From NCBI RefSeq assembly GCF_900659635.1, contig NZ_CAACVB010000038.1:1-47182 (forward strand): 47,182 nt of DNA, given 5' to 3'. Every line of letters starts with the position of its first letter. Positions within the stretch are counted from its first letter, which is position 1. Source of the DNA: Actinomadura roseirufa. Its GTDB lineage: Bacteria; Actinomycetota; Actinomycetes; Streptosporangiales; Streptosporangiaceae. Positions 43,466-47,182 of the stretch are shown here, piece after piece. A model generated the notes under the pieces. The model was not told the origin of the DNA. It made no database searches and worked only from the letters and a program-made list of their open reading frames with translations. The translations under genes were made by a program, and so were the position numbers.

Positions 43466-43819
43466 GTGAACAACACGTTGATCAAATCAGCGCCGTCCTG
43501 GGCCCCCGCACGCCTCGGCTTCTGTGACGCCCTCGCGCGCGTGTCCGCGCGGGCGGATGTCTCCAGCGCGTTGAGCGGCGAGCCGTATGCGGCGTGGCGT
43601 CCGTCCACCGATGACGGCGGCGCGTTCGGCGTGCGACTGCGCGGCCTGCGTGATCTGCGCGGCAGGCGCTCCGAGCAGCGAGTCCAGGACGAGCGGGGAC
43701 GGACCGTCATCGAACACCTTCTCGATGGCAGTGACGTCCAGGCTCCGGCCACGGCCCACAAGGGCGCCACCCCCATGGGTGACGCGTCGGGTCCGTACCC
43801 CTGGAGGCGACCGGTCTAG
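43466..43819 (+). CDS. Long leader ORF (uORF) upstream of whiB7
   Basis: A 117-codon frame from GTG 43466 (or GTG 43454) that ends with TAG 43817-43819, 20 bases before the strong whiB7 leader terminator. The peptide begins VNNTLIKSAPSWAPARLG and is Arg/Ala/Gly-rich without a recognised domain. WhiB7/WblC genes in actinobacteria are controlled by an upstream ORF: when translation is slowed by antibiotics, the terminator hairpin is not formed and whiB7 is transcribed. The position before the terminator supports this role. The exact start, and whether the peptide itself matters, are uncertain. Confidence 0.5.
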   Translation: MNNTLIKSAPSWAPARLGFCDALARVSARADVSSALSGEPYAAWRPSTDDGGAFGVRLRGLRDLRGRRSEQRVQDERGRTVIEHLLDGSDVQAPATAHKGATPMGDASGPYPWRRPV

Positions 43820-43839
43820 CAAGCACCGGCAAGCCCCCA

Positions 43840-43878
43840 GGCCGCGGATCCGAACCGGATCCGCGGCCTTCTTGTTTG
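43840..43878 (+). terminator. Attenuator terminator in the whiB7 leader
   Basis: GGCCGCGGATCCG (43840-43852) pairs perfectly with CGGATCCGCGGCC (43856-43868) around the loop AAC, and TTCTTGTTTG follows. This is a textbook intrinsic terminator lying 60 bases before whiB7. It should stop transcription unless translation of the leader ORF is disturbed. Confidence 0.85.
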
Positions 43879-43928
43879 TCCAGACAACTCACCGACACAC
43901 CCGTTGAGATCCAACGAGAGGAACAAGG

Positions 43929-44216
43929 GTGACTGTGATGCAGGGGGCTCTCGCAGTGAGCGAGGAGGACCTCACGCTTCCGTGCCGGACCGACCCGGAG
44001 CTCTTCTTCGCCGAGGCGCCCGCCGACGTCGAGCTGGCCAAGGCCCTGTGCCTGGAGTGCCCGCTCCGCAAGGAGTGCCTCGCCGGCGCGCTCGAGCGCA
44101 AGGAGCCCTGGGGCGTCTGGGGCGGCGAGCTCTTCGTCCGCGGTGTGATCGTCGCGCGCAAGCGGCCGCGTGGCCGTCCGCGCAAGCACCCGCTGCCGGA
44201 CGAAGCGGCCGTGTGA
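43929..44216 (+). CDS. whiB7: WhiB7/WblC transcriptional activator
   Basis: A 95-residue Wbl protein that binds a [4Fe-4S] cluster with Cys19, Cys41, Cys44 and Cys50 (LPCR, CLECPLRKEC). The GVWGGE turn is at 62-67, and the C-terminal AT-hook RPRGRPRKHP at 79-88 identifies WhiB7/WblC rather than other Wbl proteins. It binds the housekeeping sigma factor and activates intrinsic resistance genes, typically ABC-F, Erm, Eis and efflux genes. The GTG at 43929 has AGGAACAAGG upstream; ATG 43938 is an alternative. Regulated by the promoter and attenuator described upstream. Neighbours uvrD2 and ABC1 kinase match the mycobacterial order. Confidence 0.96.
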   Translation: MTVMQGALAVSEEDLTLPCRTDPELFFAEAPADVELAKALCLECPLRKECLAGALERKEPWGVWGGELFVRGVIVARKRPRGRPRKHPLPDEAAV

Positions 44217-44256
44217 GGACCTGATGCCGTCAACGCCGATACTCGGCCGGGAGAAC

Positions 44257-44296
44257 CCCGGAGGCGCGACCCCCGCACGGGGGCCGCGCCTCCGGG
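44257..44296 (+). terminator. Hairpin downstream of whiB7
   Basis: CCCGGAGGCGCG (44257-44268) pairs with CGCGCCTCCGGG (44285-44296), and the inner CCCCG/CGGGG extends the stem. It lies about 40 bases past the whiB7 stop and directly before the small gene at 44314. No T-run follows. Confidence 0.7.
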
Positions 44297-44313
44297 CGGC
44301 CAGGGAGAACGAG

Positions 44314-44511
44314 ATGACCTTGCTCAGCCAGGACCTGTCCCGGGAGCGAATACCCGGCGCCGTGCCCGATGAGCTCGTCCTGCGCGTGCGCGCCCTGCGG
44401 CGCGCCCGCCGGGACGCCCGAACCCGGGCGTTCCGCGTCCGCCGCGTGCTGCTCGCGCCCACCGTGAGCGCCGAGCAGTACTCGCAGGCGGCGGACGGCC
44501 ACCGATCCTGA
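44314..44511 (+). CDS. Small basic hypothetical protein
   Basis: A 65-residue protein from ATG 44314, with GGGAG about eight bases upstream. It is strongly basic and helical in the middle (LVLRVRALRRARRDARTRAF), followed by RVRRVLLAPTVSAEQYSQAADGHRS. The Arg-rich helix could bind nucleic acid or the ribosome. A longer in-frame reading from ATG 44224 crosses the hairpin and is less likely. It lies between whiB7 and a strong terminator, so it may be read through from the whiB7 transcript. No family is recognised. Confidence 0.5.
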   Translation: MTLLSQDLSRERIPGAVPDELVLRVRALRRARRDARTRAFRVRRVLLAPTVSAEQYSQAADGHRS

Positions 44512-44634
44512 GGAGACCACCACCGGCCCGTCCGGTCGCAGGCCGCCCGCCCTTCTTGGATGGTTTGGCGGGCGCGCCTCCCGGGCGGGCGCCCCGGCCG
44601 GTCCGGCGGCCCACTCGCCGAACCGGCCGCACGA

Positions 44635-44675
44635 AGCGGGGCCTCGCGCGCCTCATCAGCGCGCGGGGCCCCGCT
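44635..44675. terminator. 17-bp bidirectional terminator hairpin
   Basis: Bases 44635-44651 (AGCGGGGCCTCGCGCGC) pair with 44659-44675 along the whole length with one G-U, around the loop CTCATCA. It separates the rightward whiB7/small-gene unit from the leftward ABC1 kinase gene, whose stop is five bases beyond. The spacer 44512-44634 holds nothing else that I can support. Confidence 0.8.
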
Positions 44676-44680
44676 GTGGT

Positions 44681-46021
44681 TCAGCCGCCGACCAGCTCGC
44701 CGTCCTCGTCGTCGGCGAAGCCGGGAACCCACCGCAGCGACTCGGCGCGGGCGGGGATCTCGCATTCGAGCTGGCAGAGCACGCCGGTGCCCGCCGACAG
44801 CACCCGGTGGATGATCACGTATTCGGGCGGCAGGTTCAGCTGCCGGACGACGTTGGTCGGGCGCAGGTCGGTGACCCGCGCCGCCATGTCGCGCAGCCAC
44901 GCGCGGCGGAAGGCGAACGTCTCGGTGACGAACGGCTCGGTGATCGGCGCCAGGAACGCCCGCAGCGACTCGGCGTCGACCTCGACGCCCGCGCGGATGA
45001 AGTCCTCCCGGCGGAGGGCCTCCTCGACCTCGCCGATGTCGGCCATCGTGCCGATGCGCAGCAGCAGCCCGAGCCGCTTCTGGAAGCCGCCCGGGATGCG
45101 GTCCACGGCGCCGAAGTCCAGGACGCCGAGCCGCCCGTCGTCCAGCAGCCGGAAGTTGCCGGGGTGCGGGTCGCCGTGCAGCATCCCCGACCGCCTGGGA
45201 CCCGACAGCAGGAAACGGCAGTACAGCAGCGCGACGTGGTCGCGGGTCTCCTGGTCGCCCTCGGCGATGATCCGCGACAGCGGCGTGCCGTCCATCCACT
45301 CGCTGACCAGCACGTTCCCGGCCTGCGCGACCACCTCGGGGACGGCGAAGTCGGGGTCGCCGGCGTAGGCGTCCCGGAAGGCCGTCTGCGACCGCGCCTC
45401 GATCGAGTAGTCCAGCTCCTCGGCCACCCGCTCCTTCACCTCGGCGAGCATCGCCCTGACGTCCAGGCCCGGCATCAGCACCCCGAACAGCCGGCCGAGC
45501 CGGGCCAGCTGGTTGAAGTCGCCGATCAGCGCCTTGCCCGCGCCCGGGTACTGCACCTTCACCGCCACGGCCCGGCCGTCGTGCCACACGGCCCGGTGCA
45601 CCTGGCCGATCGACGCGGCGGCGGCGGGCCGGTCGTCGAAGGAGACGAAGGAGTCGCGCCAGCCGTCGCCGAGGGCCTCGGCCAGCACCTTGTGGACGGT
45701 CGAGGCCGGCAGCGGGGGAGCGGCCTCCTGCAGCTTGGTCAGCGTGGCGCGGTACGGGCCGGCGATCTCCGCGGGCAGCGCCGCCTCGAAGATCGAAAGC
45801 ATCTGGCCGAGCTTCATGGCCCCGCCCTTGAGCTCGCCCAGCACCGTGAACAGCTGCTCGGCGGTGCGCGTCTGGATCTCCATCGCGACGGCCTCGGCCG
45901 GCCTGCCGATGGTCCGCTTCCCCAGCCCGAGCGCGGCGCGCCCCGCGAAGCCGAGGGGAAGGGACGCCAGCTTGGCTGACCGCGTCACCGCGCGGCGGGG
46001 GAGATCGCTCACGCCGACCAT
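44681..46021 (-). CDS. ABC1/UbiB-family atypical kinase
   Basis: A 446-residue UbiB/AarF-type protein kinase-like ATPase. The KxGQ signature appears as GGAMKLGQML near residue 67, the Ala-rich loop AAAASIGQVHRA near 128, the VAVKVQYPG lysine near 148, the catalytic region GMLHGDPHPGNFRLL near 280 and LGVLDFGAVDR as the metal-binding Asp. UbiB proteins support quinone or isoprenoid lipid handling at membranes; the actinobacterial orthologue beside whiB7 is uncharacterised. ATG 46021 is chosen at the start of the conserved part; the longer frame lacks support. Same neighbourhood as Rv3197. Confidence 0.92.
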   Translation of the reverse strand: MVGVSDLPRRAVTRSAKLASLPLGFAGRAALGLGKRTIGRPAEAVAMEIQTRTAEQLFTVLGELKGGAMKLGQMLSIFEAALPAEIAGPYRATLTKLQEAAPPLPASTVHKVLAEALGDGWRDSFVSFDDRPAAAASIGQVHRAVWHDGRAVAVKVQYPGAGKALIGDFNQLARLGRLFGVLMPGLDVRAMLAEVKERVAEELDYSIEARSQTAFRDAYAGDPDFAVPEVVAQAGNVLVSEWMDGTPLSRIIAEGDQETRDHVALLYCRFLLSGPRRSGMLHGDPHPGNFRLLDDGRLGVLDFGAVDRIPGGFQKRLGLLLRIGTMADIGEVEEALRREDFIRAGVEVDAESLRAFLAPITEPFVTETFAFRRAWLRDMAARVTDLRPTNVVRQLNLPPEYVIIHRVLSAGTGVLCQLECEIPARAESLRWVPGFADDEDGELVGG

Positions 46022-46177
46022 TGTCCGTGATCGCCTCTCGTTCGCGCCACAACGAGCCGGACCCAAATCCGGTCCGGCCGAAACCGGGAGGCCGCCGACC
46101 TGGGAAGACGAGGTAAGTGTGCGCTTTCTCACGGGCCGCCCCAGCCCGTGCCCGGCCCGCCCGGTACCGTGCGGGCC

Positions 46178-47038
46178 ATGCCCGAAGATCACGCCGATTC
46201 ACCGTCCGGGAACACGCCCGGAAGCACTCGTGCCGAGCCGACCGCGGACCGGGCCGAGGTGTTGCTGGTCGACCGCCGTCCCGGCGGGATCGCCGTCCTC
46301 ACGCTGAACGACCCGGCCCGGCGCAACGCGATGGGCGAGGAGATGACCGCCGCCTACCAGGCCGCCATCGACGGCCTCCGCGCCGACGGCGACCTGCGGT
46401 GCGTCGTGCTGACCGGGGCGGGCGGCGCCTTCACCTCCGGCGGGGAGCTGTCCTGGCTCGCCGACGCGAACGCCGTCGCCGTCCCCGCGCTGCGCGACCG
46501 GATGCTCCGCTTCTACCGGACGTGGCTGTCGATCCGCACGCTCGAAGTGCCCACGATCGCCGCCGTGAACGGCCACGCCGTCGGCGCCGGGCTCTGCCTC
46601 GCGCTGGCCTGCGACCTGCGCTACGCCGCCGCCGACGCCCGGCTGCTGGCCCCCTTCACCGCGCTCGGCCTGCACCCCGGCATGGCCGCGACCTGGCTGC
46701 TGCCCGAGGTCGCCGGGCTGCCGCTGGCCCGTGAGCTGCTGCTCACCGGCCGCGTCCTCACCGGCGCCGAGGCCGCGGCGCACGGACTGGTGAACGCCGC
46801 CGTCCCGCGCGAGCGCGTCCTGGACGAGGCGCTCGCCGTCGCGGAGCGGGTCGCCGCGCAGGCGCCCGTCGCCACCCGGCTCACCAAGGTCGCGCTGGCG
46901 GGCGGCGGCCATCCCGACATGGAGTCGGCGCTGCGGTGGGAGTCCCTCGCCCAGCCCGTGACGATGGCGACGAGCGACATGGCCGAGGGGCTCGCCGCTC
47001 AGCGGGAAAAGCGCGCGCCCCGTTTCACCGGCGAGTGA
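46178..47038 (+). CDS. Enoyl-CoA hydratase/isomerase (crotonase) family protein
   Basis: A 286-residue crotonase. The CoA/oxyanion segments are GGAFTSGGELSWLAD near residue 90 and NGHAVGAGLCLALACDLRY near 132-150. The first catalytic Glu of true hydratases (in PE..LG) is replaced: the segment reads LLAPFTALGLHPG. The second Glu is kept in ARELLLTG. With one catalytic Glu it may be an isomerase or another crotonase rather than a hydratase. The first 30 residues are a non-conserved polar leader. It is divergent from the ABC1 kinase gene and likely belongs to fatty-acid breakdown. Confidence 0.9.
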   Translation: MPEDHADSPSGNTPGSTRAEPTADRAEVLLVDRRPGGIAVLTLNDPARRNAMGEEMTAAYQAAIDGLRADGDLRCVVLTGAGGAFTSGGELSWLADANAVAVPALRDRMLRFYRTWLSIRTLEVPTIAAVNGHAVGAGLCLALACDLRYAAADARLLAPFTALGLHPGMAATWLLPEVAGLPLARELLLTGRVLTGAEAAAHGLVNAAVPRERVLDEALAVAERVAAQAPVATRLTKVALAGGGHPDMESALRWESLAQPVTMATSDMAEGLAAQREKRAPRFTGE

Positions 47039-47044
47039 CGGCGC

Positions 47045-47182
47045 TCACGCGGGGTGTTTCTCCGCGGGGGTGAGCCGGACGGCGCCCGGCGGTTCCGCGC
47101 CTGTCCACGCCGGGGCCGGCGGGGCGGCCGCCCGGTCACGGCGGACGGCCCGGTGCCGGGCCAGCCGCGCGGCGGCGAGCGA
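47045..47182 (-). CDS. Possible C-terminal end of a leftward gene (partial)
   Basis: On the minus strand an open frame runs from the window edge to TGA at 47047-47045. It gives a 45-residue tail with ARLARHRAVRRDRA, then a Pro/Ala-rich stretch and VRLTPAEKHPA at the end. Third positions are GC-rich, as in real genes, and it would be convergent with the crotonase gene, leaving only 6 bases between stops. No family can be named. It could also be non-coding. Confidence 0.35.
   Translation of the reverse strand, partial: SLAAARLARHRAVRRDRAAAPPAPAWTGAEPPGAVRLTPAEKHPA

Overview
The window is 47 kb of very GC-rich, densely coding DNA. Gene starts are often GTG, 4-bp stop/start overlaps are common, and the marker genes are actinobacterial: WhiB7, mycoredoxin, a mycothiol-type DinB protein, an F420-type LLM oxidoreductase, AdnB and a DUF222/HNH protein. 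The host is an actinomycete. A Thermomonosporaceae/Streptosporangiales-like lineage is a guess from gene style only.

Layout. 1-5.3 kb: two ECF-type sigma genes, one overlapped by a TudS-like (DUF523-DUF1722) gene and one by a putative membrane anti-sigma gene, then a stand-alone asparagine-synthetase-like cyclase. 5.4-11.3 kb: a reductase-like protein, a GT1 glycosyltransferase, an orphan Cas6, a VOC protein and a short UvrA-like ATPase. 11.37-11.75 kb: two tandem 192-bp copies of a strongly structured repeat. 11.7-16.9 kb: MerR plus imine-reductase-like pair around a dyad operator, glutamate decarboxylase with a small partner, and an ABC-F resistance ATPase with an attenuator-like leader. 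16.9-22.2 kb: a rearranged segment bounded by two halves of a CGNR zinc-finger gene and by an adnA gene that has lost its motor domain. 22.2-31.1 kb: adnB, a methyltransferase, a LexA-boxed small gene, an acyl-CoA ligase, a G/T-rich G-quadruplex-prone spacer, a DUF222/HNH gene and a DinB-like gene. 31.1-36.7 kb: a four-gene iron-boxed siderophore operon. 36.8-47.2 kb: HD hydrolase, dipeptidase, NudC, mycoredoxin, UvrD2, thioesterase, WhiB7 with its long attenuator leader, ABC1 kinase and a crotonase-family protein.

How genes work together. The right half follows the conserved actinobacterial order adnA-adnB ... nudC-mrx1-uvrD2-whiB7-ABC1 kinase known around Rv3197-Rv3202c of Mycobacterium tuberculosis, but about 11.7 kb of accessory genes sits between adnB and the dipeptidase/nudC block. 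The main accessory system is a translationally coupled operon of an ATP-grasp ligase, two IucA/IucC (NIS) synthetases and a PLP decarboxylase. This is the enzyme set, in the order, of the vibrioferrin operon pvsA-pvsB-(pvsC)-pvsD-pvsE, without the exporter, and it lies behind a good DmdR/IdeR iron box.

Most notable: (i) the vibrioferrin-like operon in an actinomycete; (ii) the split CGNR gene and beheaded adnA, which point to an inversion/deletion; (iii) the orphan cas6 beside a promoter-plus-hairpin element; (iv) the tandem structured repeat with GNRA and tandem-GA features; (v) a 9-codon leader ORF before the ABC-F gene. All homology statements come from reading the sequence by eye; no search was run.
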